Of a stretch of DNA of 64,000 bases, positions 33,447-45,455 are shown piece by piece. Both the position numbers and the translations under genes were made by a program. This DNA is from Gymnopus androsaceus JB14 (lineage: Eukaryota; Basidiomycota; Agaricomycetes; Agaricales; Omphalotaceae). Position 1 is the first letter of the stretch; every line of letters starts with the position of its first letter. The notes beneath the pieces are model-generated. The model did not search any database. It saw only the letters and a program-made list of their open reading frames with translations, and was not told the DNA's origin. The stretch is from contig ML769408.1 in assembly GCA_009733575.1 (NCBI GenBank), positions 248,001 to 312,000 of the forward strand, in the 5' to 3' direction.

Positions 33447-34880
33447 TTGCATCGCAGACTTTGCAATCGATCCATACTAGAAACACGTCATCCAGAGAGA
33501 ATCATACAGTGCAACGGGATCCCACAAAGCCCCCTCCCAGACTTAAACTCCATTAGGTTTGCACTTGTTCAGACAAACTTTCGAACTTTGCTGCCTAAAC
33601 AATCCCAGTGCATTCTGCTCAGCCAGCTTCATATTCTCAAACGCGCCACCGGTCGTTTGAACCTCCAATATCTGAAGATTTTGACGGGAGATTTGGCAAC
33701 CCAGTATCACATTGAACATTGAGAAAGTGGCCGATTCGCAAGCCAGAGGATAAAGTCCTGGAGCTTGAATAAACGACATTTATAGAGATCGCAATGAGGT
33801 CAATTGTCGATGAGAAAGTGGCCGATTCGCAAGCTAGAGGATAAAGTCCTAGAGCTTGAATGAACGACATTTATAGACCATCAGAGATCGCAATGAGGTC
33901 GATGTTTATCCAAAGAGGTTCGCGCCGGTTGTGCTATCGTGAAGAGCCGGCTCTTCCAACTCCTGGGGGCCTCATCAGAGATCGCAACGAGGTCGATGTT
34001 TATCCAAGGAGGTTCGCGCCGGCTGTGCTATTGTGAAGAGCCGGCTCTTCCAACACTTGCATATGAAGCAATCCGCCCTCTTCCCGGTCCGTCCTCGACT
34101 GGGACCGAGCGCGATGTGAATTGTCGGGAGAAGTAAACAGCGTCACTGAGTCGTCTACTGTATGGTGACAGAAATTGTAGGTAGCATTAAGGGAAATGCT
34201 TATTCCTATAATCCGAATATAGTCTGATAGAACAGAACAGGGCACGAAGTTCTGGGCAAAGAGAGACACAAAAAGACCAGTTGCAAAATACCAAGCATTG
34301 ACAGCTCGGTAATCTGTTCATGGCGGATGATGTCCAAGAAATTCAACGAGAAATTAACGCTGAATTCCTGATTTGTAATGAAAGTATTTGAACTCGTTGT
34401 AGTTTCGGCGCGTCGATAAAGGAGCGGCGAATGTTATGGTGGAACACATCAACATGAATGACAGACATCCATATACGCATCCGAGCAGAGGCGCGTTAAG
34501 AATTGAATACGGAAAGAAGTGGTGGGAGTGAAGCAGAAAGCTCATGACGACGCCAGCGTTTCAGGAAAGGCTTGATGGAACAAAAAGAAAAATATGGAGA
34601 GGTAGAATCTCCCCGTGTGGGTTCCCCTCGATAGTGTCATTGTGAAGATTCCCTGACTGAATATATGTATACAGTCAAGTCTGTCCACAAAGAATGCGTT
34701 TGATGCGCGACCGCACGCCGGAATTGGCATACGCTTGCCAGGATCAACTGAGGAGGAATCGGGTCAATTCCACTGTTGACGATCATGTCCGGATCGACTT
34801 TCGCCATGCAACAACCGAGCTAGATGAGTCTAGATCGAGTGTACTTGAATCCACAAGTTATTATATAACTTGTGGGCTAG
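33447..34880 (-). pseudogene. decayed inverted copy of the 31.1-32.8 kb F-box gene
   Basis: Reverse-strand fragments align with the intact gene in order. Near 34.7-34.8 kb the segment around the F-box (the antisense of RDRTPELAYACQDQL) matches 31.4-31.5 kb. At 34.6 kb DRLDCIHIFSQGIFTMT corresponds to the KDLTVYIQSGKFSS region. Near 33.57-33.73 kb ILEVQTTGGAFENM and ALGLFRQQ correspond to the C-terminal end. Numerous stops, frameshifts and deletions interrupt it. Two local tandem duplications lie inside. The pair is convergent, tail to tail. Confidence 0.8.
33721..34055. repeat. two successive tandem duplications (91 and 94 bp units)
   Basis: Unit 1 (33721-33811) begins GAGAAAGTGGCCGATTCGCA and is repeated from 33812. 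Unit 2 (33879-33972) begins CATCAGAGATCGCAATGAGG and is repeated from 33973 with a few substitutions. Both lie inside the decayed F-box copy and overlap at the shared GATCGCAATGAGGTC segment, so the second probably arose after the first. Confidence 0.85.
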
Positions 34881-35107
34881 TTGTAGAACGATCCCAGCAT
34901 ATCGCGCTATTAAAAAATGGCGAGTAGAATAAAATATTGAGCAGCTTGACGTCGTTGTCGACGTTCAGGAGAAGATGGGATAAATACAAATATACAGCTT
35001 TGTCATTTTCGTCCACGTAAAAATATTTCTCGTGGGAGGCGCCGCCGAGCGCTGTATACTTTTTCCTGACGGGGCCGAGGGTCCCTCTCAATGACTACCA
35101 TCGTCCC

Positions 35108-36539
35108 ATGGAAGATAAACGCGCCCAAACGTGAGCTCAGCCCGTATATTCCTCCCCAGCCACTAGTTTTTTAACTGAAGCATATCACAGTCTCCAGGCG
35201 CTTTCCACATTCATTGACAAGCAACGGGCATTGCTGACCAGGACTCACGCTGATATTGACCGGCTCAATGAGCTTAGAAGTCGAGCCATTGCTCATCCGG
35301 ATGAGTTTAGAGACAATATTTCGGAAGAGGTATGAGTGGCTCTCACTGAAACACTGTGCTAGGTCTAATTATATCACTGCAGTTGAACGACAAGGCCTTT
35401 AAGATCAGTGAGCTCGAAGAGGCTGCAGACGGTATTCCTGCAGGGATTGAATGGTCATTGTTTGCCAAGCACGGTGCGCGACACGCTTTGTGTGTGCAAA
35501 TTCTCTGTTCTAACTGATATCTTCAGACCCATCGCCTTTACAAGCGCTTGCCGCAAAATCCAAACAGCAACCAACCCCCACTACCAGTACCAGCACCAAA
35601 GTTTCCGACTTCCAAAAGTATATCAGGGAAGCCAAATCCAACATTTTGGACCCCGTATTCTCAACCTGGAATCTATCATTCGACCCTGTTCTGGAAGCTG
35701 ATGACGAAGAGAATGACCCTCCTCCGGTTGACCCTGCGGCTTTGAAGAAGGCAAAGGAACGGGAGAAGATCAAGGAGCTTAAGAAGCACCAGATAAAACC
35801 TTCAGGTTTGACGCTGACGCCGACTGGACATAGGACTAGAGGTCCCGGAGGCGTCTTTATTCGTCGAGACTTGGTAGATGAGAGTATGGACGTGGACATA
35901 TCTCTGGACACCACAGACGGCAACCCCAAACCTGCAGAATCATCTGCGGCACCCTGTCCCTCTCCACCTCCACGGCCTCGATCACCCTCACCCACTAAAA
36001 CTTCCCGTATTCGACAATCAATTGCAAAGGCATGCGCTAATACCAGCTCGTTTGTAAAGTTACCCAGCGTTAAAATCGCGCCACCGTCAACAGCTCCTAT
36101 GCCCTCGACAACGCGCCACCGGCGGAAATCTTCCAAGACTCCGTCATCCTGTGCAGACGACATGGATGTAGATGATTCCACTTTTCCTCCAACACCCGAC
36201 TCGCTTCCCTTTGCAGAGCTCGATCCCGAGCAAGATTTTCCGCCTGAGAAGGACGATGACCCTCCGAAGGTCCTTGGCAAGCGCACAAGGCCCAAGTCTG
36301 AGACTTACAAACAGGCTTGGTCCAATTCGGAGCAGCAACTGCTGGAAGCCCTTCTTGAGGAGATTCCAGAGGGCGAGAAAAATCGGTCAGCAACCTTTTG
36401 ATTCTCGTTTAATCGTGATACTGAGTTTCGTAGGTGGAAGAAAATATCTAAAGCGATGAATGGGAGACGAACGCCGAGGCAGGTTGCTAGTCGGGTGCAA
36501 AAGTATTTCGAAAAGCTGAAGAAATTTGGGATAGACTGA
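35108..36539 (+). CDS. SANT/Myb-domain protein, ZZZ3-like
   Basis: Five exons (35108-35130, 35191-35329, 35383-35473, 35527-36385, 36434-36539) give 405 residues in frame; the nearby ATG at 35091 does not keep frame. The N terminus is helical ([28 protein letters not shown]), followed by an acidic, proline-rich middle. The C terminus is a single SANT/Myb-type domain (residues about 345-405): [40 protein letters not shown]. The VASRVQKYF signature is that of the ZZZ3 SANT domain (animal ATAC histone acetyltransferase complex), but the ZZ zinc finger is not present. It is probably a nuclear chromatin or DNA-binding protein; its complex in fungi is unknown to me. Confidence 0.75.
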
Positions 36540-36926
36540 AACCCTGCAGTCGTTTCTTCTTTGCTCTTGGTCTGACCACATCCAATCCCTCATATCATAT
36601 ATCTATCCTACACCTGCATACCCTCCGTTTCCCTGCATTATATTTACCTTGGTTTCCACATACATATTCACCCAGTATTCGTTACAGCACAATAACACAG
36701 TACAGTAGTTTTGAATTCTTGTATGTAGCATTAGTTCTCGTAAACAATTGCTCTTCTCGACACTTGTTTTTGACCGCCGGACATTCATTCAACGTTCCTG
36801 GCAGGTCACCGGTCTCGAAGCAACATCAACTCTACCACAACATTCCACGTTGAGACTTTTGCCAGCTCATCCATCACATTCCTTTCGTTTGGATCTCATC
36901 CCACCTCAAAAAACCCACACTGAACC

Positions 36927-37910
36927 ATGGCTGGAAAATTTGATCCTCAAAATGCACAGAACCTCGTCGAAGTGAGTGAGCTATTACGTTCAAAAGGAGT
37001 TGAATGTCGCTGATACTTTTCGATCGAAATAGATTGAGAAACAGTGAGAACTGGCCAGTTGGATCTATTGTGATGTCCCAGCTGATCCATTCGCTAGATT
37101 CGCTGTGAAGGCTGTTGAGCAGGCACAGGTGGGCCAACTATCACTCTATTCGACGGCATCGAGCTCATTAATCACTTTTGCAGACCTACTGGAATCTCTT
37201 AGCTATTGTCCCGCCCAAGGAACTACGCCTGACCAAGTAACTTGTGCCTTTGATAATTCCCTAAATTCGTCTCAAATAACCGTTCTTGTCAGGCTCGATG
37301 ACGAGATCTTCAACCATACCATGGAGACATTCCCGGAGCTTGCAAAGGAGCCCTACGACAACCTCACAAAGCTGGATGAAGAGTGGATGAAGAGCGCTGA
37401 CGGAAAAGAGAGGTGGAGAAAGTTTATTATGTCGTACGCCTCAGTCCCTATCCTTCCTGCTAGCTTACTGCGCTCACGATGGCCCCGCATAGATACGAGA
37501 AGAAAATCAAAGATCACAACTTTGGTTCCCTTATTCGTACGGACGCACGAGATGAGTATGCGGAGAAGAACACGATATTCGGTACGTATGAAACCAACCC
37601 TTCATGTTCGTTAAACTGACACCAACGTTACGCCAATAGTTACGCGTATACAGGTACTTGTCAACCTTTCTTAATGATCTCTTGACTGTATTAACGTTAT
37701 TTCTATTGTCAGTTCTATGCTATCGAGGTATGTAGATCCATTCGAACTTAAGCCCGTCCTCCTATACCAAGCGTCTTCTCGCTTTAGATCTCAAGAAACA
37801 GACTCGGCCTCAACGAGAAGGCGCACGAACTGGCAAAAGCTGAAGCAGAAAAGGAGAAGAAGGAAAAGGAAAAGGAAGACGAAAAGAAGAAGAAGAAACG
37901 GTCCTCATAG
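36927..37910 (+). CDS. PBDC1 homologue (yeast YPL225W), eEF1A chaperone family
   Basis: Nine exons give 173 residues in frame: 36927-36971, 37033-37043, 37098-37128, 37184-37236, 37293-37433, 37493-37581, 37640-37653, 37713-37727 and 37788-37910. Conserved motifs are MAGKFDPQNAQNLVEIEKQF, AVKAVEQAQTYWNLLAIVPP, LTKLDDEIFNHTMETFPE, GKERWRKFIMSYEKKIKDHN, FGSLIRTDARDEY and FVTRIQFYAIEISRNRLGLNE. These identify the PBDC1 (DUF757) family; its yeast member helps newly made eEF1A fold. A Lys/Glu-rich tail follows the domain. Three internal exons are only 11, 14 and 15 bases, and six of the eight introns sit inside the small conserved domain. Identity is secure. Confidence 0.9.
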
Positions 37911-38288
37911 CCCCGGAGGCCTCTATCTATTCATCTGTGAATGCTGGGTAGGTAAGTTTTCGATGCTTTTACGATTATTCCAGTGTTGGTAATTATGTAT
38001 AGCAGGTACATATGCTATCTTTATTCAGTTATTGCATCCAGGAAAAAACAGAAATGTATAGTATTTCTTGGTTTGAAATGGTAGGATACACACGATATGA
38101 TCTTTGATCCTGTAGTGAACAATGCAATCCGGGTGCGTATAAGATCTGTGAAAAATGCGACTGCATCAGGAATTGTATCCTGTTGACCATCAGGTCAAGC
38201 GGCTACTGTCTTCTATTTGAGAGGACAATCCCAGGTTGCAGCCCGGGAACCAGGGCCCTCTACTGAACGCCGTTCTCAAACTTGACAG

Positions 38289-39000
38289 ATGTTATGCATG
38301 ACCTCCTGCTTCATCGTACCTGCGATAAATTTATCTGCCTCATATGCGAGTTGCGTCTCTCAAGAGTCAATGGGGCGGGAAGAAGAGTGCAGTCTTCTCA
38401 CAGTGAGTGGCAGGGTTCAACATCGAGGTCAAAAATCATTGGCTAGCAAAATACATAGGGGAAGCGGGAGGAACGTGTTTAATGGGGTCTACATCGTAGT
38501 AGTCGCCGTATCAATATACGAGTTCCATCGTGGCGAGAACCTATCGGGCAGACTCGGAGCTATCAAGACGGAGACCCCTTTTTCCAACTTCCTTCCGCCC
38601 AGCATGCTCACAGATGAAGAATGCCTTGAACATTCTCCCTTTCTTTCAAATCTCCAGCGTAAAGGAAGGTTGGCTCCGTCCAGACTGAAAACCCTGTATG
38701 AATCCGTCAGTCAATTGACCATTTGAAGCCCATTGACCTGTTCTAATCACTAATTCTTAATAGGCAAAATCGCCTAAACCTCCACGCGAACCCGACCCTT
38801 GGGAATGCTGCGGTTCGAACTGCAAGCCATGCGTAAAAGAACTATGGAGACAGGAGCTGAAATGCTGGAGCGAGTGTCATCCCGATGGCTCGCATGCTGA
38901 GAAGGAGGACCAATGTGCAGAGAAATCAGACACACACAAGGAAGCGGAATTGAATACAGGAGATCCCGCTGACAGTGCAACGGTAGCGGATACACAGTAA
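38289..39000 (+). CDS. oxidoreductase-like-domain protein, 5' end unsettled
   Basis: The second exon (38764-39000) encodes AKSPKPPREPDPWECCGSNC and KPCVKELWRQELKCWSECHPD. This is the Cys-rich oxidoreductase-like N-terminal domain (Pfam Oxidored-like), followed by an acidic tail. It joins in phase 0 across an intron (38706-38763, donor GTCAGT) to an exon ending LAPSRLKTLYES. That exon is open back to 38289, but the first 80 codons look unlike coding sequence. The true start may be a downstream Met (for example before LTDEECLEHSPF) or may lie in unrecognised upstream exons. The family is often mitochondrial; no targeting signal can be judged here. Domain identity is good, gene limits are not. 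Confidence 0.65.
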
Positions 39001-42000
39001 GTCCGCACACGCCGACGTTGAGAATCAGCGCCGTGACGCTACTAGTGGCAGTAGGGATCGGTAGTTGGAATGAAGGCCTTTCGAATCAACGTGTTTCATC
39101 AGCTGCGCTCCTCCTAGAATCATGGACCAGACCTTTGGGTCTGTTTAGATTGTAAGTTACCCATCTAAGTTACCCATCCCCCATCCAAGTTACCCATCCC
39201 CGGTCGGAGTAACGCATTTTTTAAGATATTCGAAATAGACACAGCAGTGATGTCTCGGTCTTGCTGCAAGTATATAGGCATATAACGGGCTAGAAACGCC
39301 GCCAGATAAAGATCAACTTCCTTGACGCCGCGGAGGGACTACTGGGGGACTAGGAATAATTGGGGCGGGATCGCGTCGGAAATCTGCAGCATAACATGCG
39401 TTGTAGATATATCGTCCGCTTTAAGGTCTGAAATCTCCACCAAGAATTACAAGTAGGTTTCACAACTTTGTAAATTGAGAACACTGATCGAGGCTTCGAC
39501 TTGAAGGCCGGTTAGGTCGCTAGCCAGGCAGACAGTGCGACTTTGAGAGAGCTCAAAGGAATCGGAAACGGCGGTTGGATCTTGCCGCATTAATTGGTAG
39601 ATCTGAATTAAATGTCCAACGACGAACTTTAGGCGTTTTGAAGATCTACGCAGTCGAAGTGTAGTGAGGTTACTGCAGAGTTTCGAAAGGCCAGGAAGCG
39701 AATACCTCCACAGCATTCTTGGTAACGCCATAACTATATTTTGACCCTTGAGGAACCAACTGGTGAATTCGCTGAATTCTATATACAAAAAAATCTTTGC
39801 AGGACGTTTGAGAAAAAAAAACAGTTGAAGCACATCCCAGAACTTGGAAGACTGGTTTGGCGCAGTAGACCTGATAGGATGAAGATTGGAGGAAGACGTT
39901 TTTTTGCGGAATGGGGCAAATTAGCGCCGCAACGCCGATGTTACCTTTTGAATTCTCGTCCGAATTGACTAGAGATAAGCCAACTCAATGTAGGCTGTTA
40001 CTTGCATTTAAACCTCAAGTTTTACTACCTGGTTCTATTTGGTATGCAAGCCGAACCTGTGAGCTTGCGGAAAGATAATTTTAATTGGTCTGGACTCGGA
40101 GAACAAACTGCAGATAGCTCGTTGATCGAGGTTTTACAAAGATCCATCTTCCCAATTTTTCTAGATTACGGTGATGATTGATCTTGATTACTGGTACATT
40201 GAAATGTGGCAAACGCTAGAATTCTGAATGGATCACCTTCATGGACTGAAGCCAGCAAAGGGTTGCTCCTTGTGTCGAGTGAAGAGCCATATAGGTGTTG
40301 AATTCTGTAGCGTCAGATCGACTCTGAATAAGATTCTAGATTACTTTCTGGATAATCAACCTTCTAGGAAGTCTTAAATCGGTGCACACGCATTCCATGC
40401 CTGCGCATGCGCAGCACTCTCCAATGCAAGCTGATTTTTACAACTGACTTCACTGGCTTCAAACAGTGAAGATTTTCTGGCACTATACTCACTACCTCTC
40501 ACAGCAATCATTTGAATGAACTTGGTCTCGACTCTAAAGGTTTTTCGTCGAGGAGGTTTATTCATACGCGGAAATCGGACATTGAAGACACCGTCTTTGA
40601 CCAGGACCTGAGGAAGAAGAAGCGGAGTAAGCTGCAAAGGAGTTAATAAAATCGGTTCAGAGCACAGCAATTGAAGTAAAAGGAGATTATAAGTACTTAG
40701 GAACTGGTTATTGGAATATCTCTTAGGGGCTACAATACTCAAGTGATTTATCTTCCATTCGCCAAGCCGCAGACACATTTGCAAACACATTTTTTAAATC
40801 CGCATTTGCGCTTTTTTGGTGTGTTTCCTTACAGTCCCCGTGCCAATCTTCACTTTGAATGGCGTCTTAGTAGCTCGGCGCCGTGAGGCTTGTATAGGTA
40901 TTTCTACGTTGGAAACGATGCTTTTCCGATCGCATCATGACTTCTCACTAGATTCTTCTTTAACTGTGAGTAAATATATCTAGTATTTCGAATGGTCTGC
41001 ATATACCAAGATACTGGTTTATTGCGCGCTTACCATGCAATCGCAAGTTCTGCATTGTGATAAATTCTGACACTTCACAGCACGGCACCCATTGTGCCGC
41101 TGTGTGTATTATTGGACCTTGGTTCCACAATCTGGCTTCCAGAATCTGGCGGAAGACTTCATCGGGTGCCTATACTCAATACATCCAAGCCTCAAGTTCA
41201 AATTCTACTTTGTCCTTCTCAACCAATCTCTTGATTTCCCCTATTATTCTCGCACAGGAAACCATGTTTGTATTCCAACTCAGCGCACCAGACTGCCGTG
41301 GCCATACGTCCATACGCCTCTTTGATAGTTTTCCGCTCAAATGCAATAAAAGTTCTAAAACGCATCATTCGAGGTCGCCGTAGAGTACGGAGCGCACGAG
41401 ATTCATACCATTCCCAAGAACAGGGACTCATCTTCAACTACGGGTAGTATCTGAACCAGGTAAGTGGTATCTGTATTTAGAAATCCGAGTGTAGAGAAGG
41501 GATGTGTCAAAAAAGCTTCGTGATTCAGTTGGAAGCAAGAATCCGCGATCCAAAGCTCCGCTTCACGAAGGAATGAAGATTCTTGCCTAAGTACCTCAAG
41601 ACAGCGGATACAGGCAGTATTTTATTCTTATGCCACATGTGAGAATCAAATCATAGCTAGTCCGACGACGACCGGAAAGGTAATTCTAAATGGAAAAAAA
41701 AGATGTCTTTTGCAAAGTCCTAGGACCCTCGCAGATACCTTGATCCCACTGACTCAGTGGCCGACCCTCTGCTCCTCCAGATTGCACGGCACTGCGGCAC
41801 ACAACCTCCAAGGGACGATCTCAAATCCAGATGATGCTGACTGAGTCTCGGAATTAGCCGACTAGTGTCGCATCCGCCAAAGCCGCCAAATCTGTATAGC
41901 TCGCTGATGGCGTTGGCCATAGGCCAAGCATCCTAGTTAGCCTTGTAGATCATCTAAACCACATCGAGTACATTTACGCTGATCCACCAGCACATTCTTC

Positions 42001-45000
42001 CCCGTAATCCTTCGTGGATCTCCGAAACACCTGGCTTCATTCAACAACGCAATTATCGACCTTACATCGCCGGAGGACGAAAAACAAGACCTGCTTTCCA
42101 ATTGGTAGTTTTGTATTCTCTAGCGTTCATTTATCACGTCCATTTGTGGAATCGAGATATCCTACCATCGAAATTGCGAGATTGCAAAGTGGCTCCCTTC
42201 GAACAGCATTCAAGTTCCTCGGAATGAGATGTCTGAAAGACGAATGGCACGGACGAGCAACTATCCTGCCGTGAAATCATCTTGTTTATCTCTAGAAAAT
42301 CTTCGACATATGGTGATTCCCAACACATACTAACCTCTGCTAGTGCTGCGCCTGCTCCTGGTCGTTTAATCAAGAAATCCTACGCCTTAGAGACATGTCA
42401 AGGTCTTCAAGCTGACATTTTGCCTAGAACGTTATTAATCAAGTTCGTGTAGGTACAATGCCTGGCACACCTCTCTAATTCTATTCAACTGCCGGTGAAT
42501 CAGTTGAAGAGGCACTGATGCGCTACGAGTGAAATTTACAATGTTACAATGAATTGACAGACCCACTCGCCTGTTGACGGGCGATTTCGCGATGTGTTTC
42601 CAAGCTCGAGCCCTAAATTTGCTCAAATTATTCAGAGAAAATGAATTAATATCTAAAAACTTGTCGAGTACGTACGGAGGTCATTAGAAGATATGGATCA
42701 GATCGGGATCGGATTATCGCAGAGAAAGTTGTGAACGTTTATCGAGTCTGAGTCTTGAGTCTACACAGAATAATCGAGGCGCGAGCTTGGGTGGTACATG
42801 GTACTTTTACTTGAAAGCCTGTGATAGGTAGGGATTGACCTTTAATCGTATAGTGACGCCGAAGATCTCAGGGCGCAGCTCGTCCAGTTGTCATGTCGAC
42901 GCTAGGTTTTGCACGTTCACGGAATGGTCTAGGGTCCAATATTATCCTCCATCATAGACCTTCTGGATGTCGAAATCCGAAACCGTTCATGGTCCTCGAA
43001 GGAGATATTACCAGGATAACACGAAAATTGAAGGACAAACTCTTGGGTCGACATCATGGCCACCTTGAGGCCTGAAGACGCCTTGAGCGCTTGGTTGACT
43101 TGAGTCAAAAAAAAAAATCGACTGAAAGCTCGATTTGATCGCGTTCCATCATTAATGAAAGCCTGAAATGAGATCATTCATGGAATGAGCAACTTGAAAG
43201 AGGAGCACATTCCTAATCATCATTAACCTTGACATTGACCACGGAGCGAACATAATGAATATATTGAAAACTGAGGAGGCGGCGCCGCCACTGTTTCGCA
43301 CCTAAGTAGGCCCTGGAAATGTCAGGAAGACAAACATCGTCCAAGTGTAGCAATAGTGTTTTCTGGCCGACTATTGCCATGAGGGCCAGTTACTCTGCGC
43401 AGTGGACTCGCAGTTGGCTAATTTTACCGTGAACGGAATAGTCCAAAGTGCGCAGAGCAAAAATGAATCAAAGGAAAGTACAAGGACGGACAGCCTTGCT
43501 TATTATTATTATTTTTTGTTATTATCAACATACCAACGGGACACGTTTTGCCTCGAGGTCAAAAAAAAACACCGGTATGTCCTCTTTGAGTTTACAAGAT
43601 TGCGGGAGAAGTAAAAAAAAAGCTTGAAGAGTTCAGTTAAAAAACATACCTCCAAAGTTCAATCGCTGGTTTCCCAAAGTAGAGGTCAAAGCCTTCCATA
43701 GGCGGTTACGGGAGCAGTGAATTCCCCATTCGGTTTGCATCATGTTGATGTACTTGGGAAAGAAAGTTGGTGCGTCACTCATTATACCGGGCAAGGTGGA
43801 AAGTCTGCTTCTTTGAGGAGGCTTGTCAACAAGTGAGTCTTCTCTGGCTAGAACGTTCTTTCACCTTTAGATTTCGACCATTATCTTCCAAATTCCAGCT
43901 CGAAGAGAAGAGAGATATAGTTCGAGTACCCGGTTGCTTGAATGATCCTTCCTTAAGCAGTAAAAACTTCTATCCTGATGGCCGATCAATCCTAATCAAA
44001 TCAATCTCGCTGGGACATTTTTGGACTTGTTTCTGGCCATTTTTTGAGCGCGACTTCCTTTTCGGTTTATTATTCTTCTTGCGGGGTCGGTAATGGCCGT
44101 TGGGACGAAATTCACTGGATGACTGTTATTCGCGGAGCTACACTCGTGTGAGGGCTGGCGCGGCGGGAAAGGCGGGGAGAATTTGCTTCCGTGCGGAATT
44201 ATTGGCACTCGCTCTGAGTTGTCGCTCAGGCGCAACAAACTTGGCGCAAGTGTTGACCGTCCATACCAAGTCCATACCCGTCGGCGCGTATTTTTACTCT
44301 GCGATGAATGCACCCTCGAATCTCGGATGGTTCTCATCAACCGAAGCTGCACCGAAGAACGATTGGAGATAATTTGATTTGATTTCAGGAACAATTACCG
44401 AGTATAGAATCAACGCGCTTGCATATGTGGTGCGATGAGTTACATGCGTTCATCGACAAGTGCAAATGGGAGGAGGTCTGAAATCGGCGGATATTCCGCG
44501 GGAATACGGGAAGATCCGATGAGTCGAACGCCACTGAGGAGCCCCGGAAGTGGGGAAGTGGCTTGCAGAACGAACGAGTTGGGCGGAAAGAAGGGAGAAA
44601 AACAGGCGAGGAGGGAGCTGCTGCTGCATGCACGCGAAGGGCAAAAGATCCATGCCTCGAGGAAACTGAAGTCTGAAGTTGGTCTGAAGTTATCCGAATA
44701 AGTTTATATGACTTGATGACTGAAAGCCAAGCTCGGCAAGGAGATGAAGTCTAGAAGAAAGAGGGAGACTACTAAGGAGCAATCAAATAGATTTTGGGTT
44801 TAACGGGGAGAGGATAGATGGAGCGAATGTTCCAGAGAACGAACTGGAAACATTCAAAATGACAAGTGTGCGTATATGCGGAGAGGGTTTTGCTTTTGCT
44901 AGGAACTAGGAGGCGGCTGAAGGCTGGATTGCAAATGGTATCCAAGGCGAGGGAGAAAAGACGGCGGAGAGAGCAGCTCGGATCTGACTCATCTGTAAAG

Positions 45001-45455
45001 CACTTCAAGTCGGTGTATGGAGGATGGACAGGTATGTATGCCTGTAACATCTAGACAGAGAGAAAGCTATAATAGGCCAAAGGTCGGAGACAAAGCGCTT
45101 ATTTGCGAAAAATGCCGCTAAAGTAAATTTGGACCAGAAGTTACAGCCCAAATAGGATAAGGGGTTAATGCAGACATAAATGCCGCGGCCGAAAGCGGGA
45201 TTTGCCTGGAAGAAATCTAGATCCATTTTTTTTTTCTTTATTTGAGGCAAGCGGGGATTTGAACCAAAATTCGAACCTTCTTTTTGGACCAGTGTTTGTG
45301 TGGAGGCAGTACTTAATAACAACCCTGCCATTAAAAAAAACACCCATCTGTTTTTACCAGTTCACCTCATCTCTCATCTATCGTCAACAAAGCCCACGGT
45401 TTTCTGTTACGTTATTCGAAGACAACGGACAACGTTATATACGCGACAAGATACC
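39001..45455. other. 6.4 kb gene-poor interval
   Basis: No ORF in this interval has a recognisable domain or a convincing splice chain. Reverse-strand ORFs of 60-140 codons at 39.4-39.8, 40.4-40.8, 41.2-41.4, 42.1-42.6 and 42.9-43.2 kb could be pieces of one decayed multi-exon gene, but I cannot join them. There is an ATT run near 43500 and several A/T runs. The last part (44.7-45.45 kb) is presumably the promoter region of the bZIP gene. Confidence 0.5.
39149..39205. repeat. short tandem repeat AAGTTACCCATC
   Basis: The 12-14 base unit AAGTTACCCATC(C) occurs four times with small spacers, starting just downstream of the oxidoreductase-like gene. Confidence 0.8.

Noticed and set aside
35091..35107. 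ATG at 35091 as start of the SANT gene
   Set aside because: It is not in frame with exon 2 across the only good intron, while ATG 35108 is.
36097..36393. Reverse-strand 98-codon ORF in the SANT gene
   Set aside because: Antisense of a low-complexity coding exon; no domain.
45228..45300. Possible tRNA T-arm on the reverse strand (GGTTCAAATCCCC)
   Set aside because: The stem does not pair and no acceptor or anticodon arm can be built around it.
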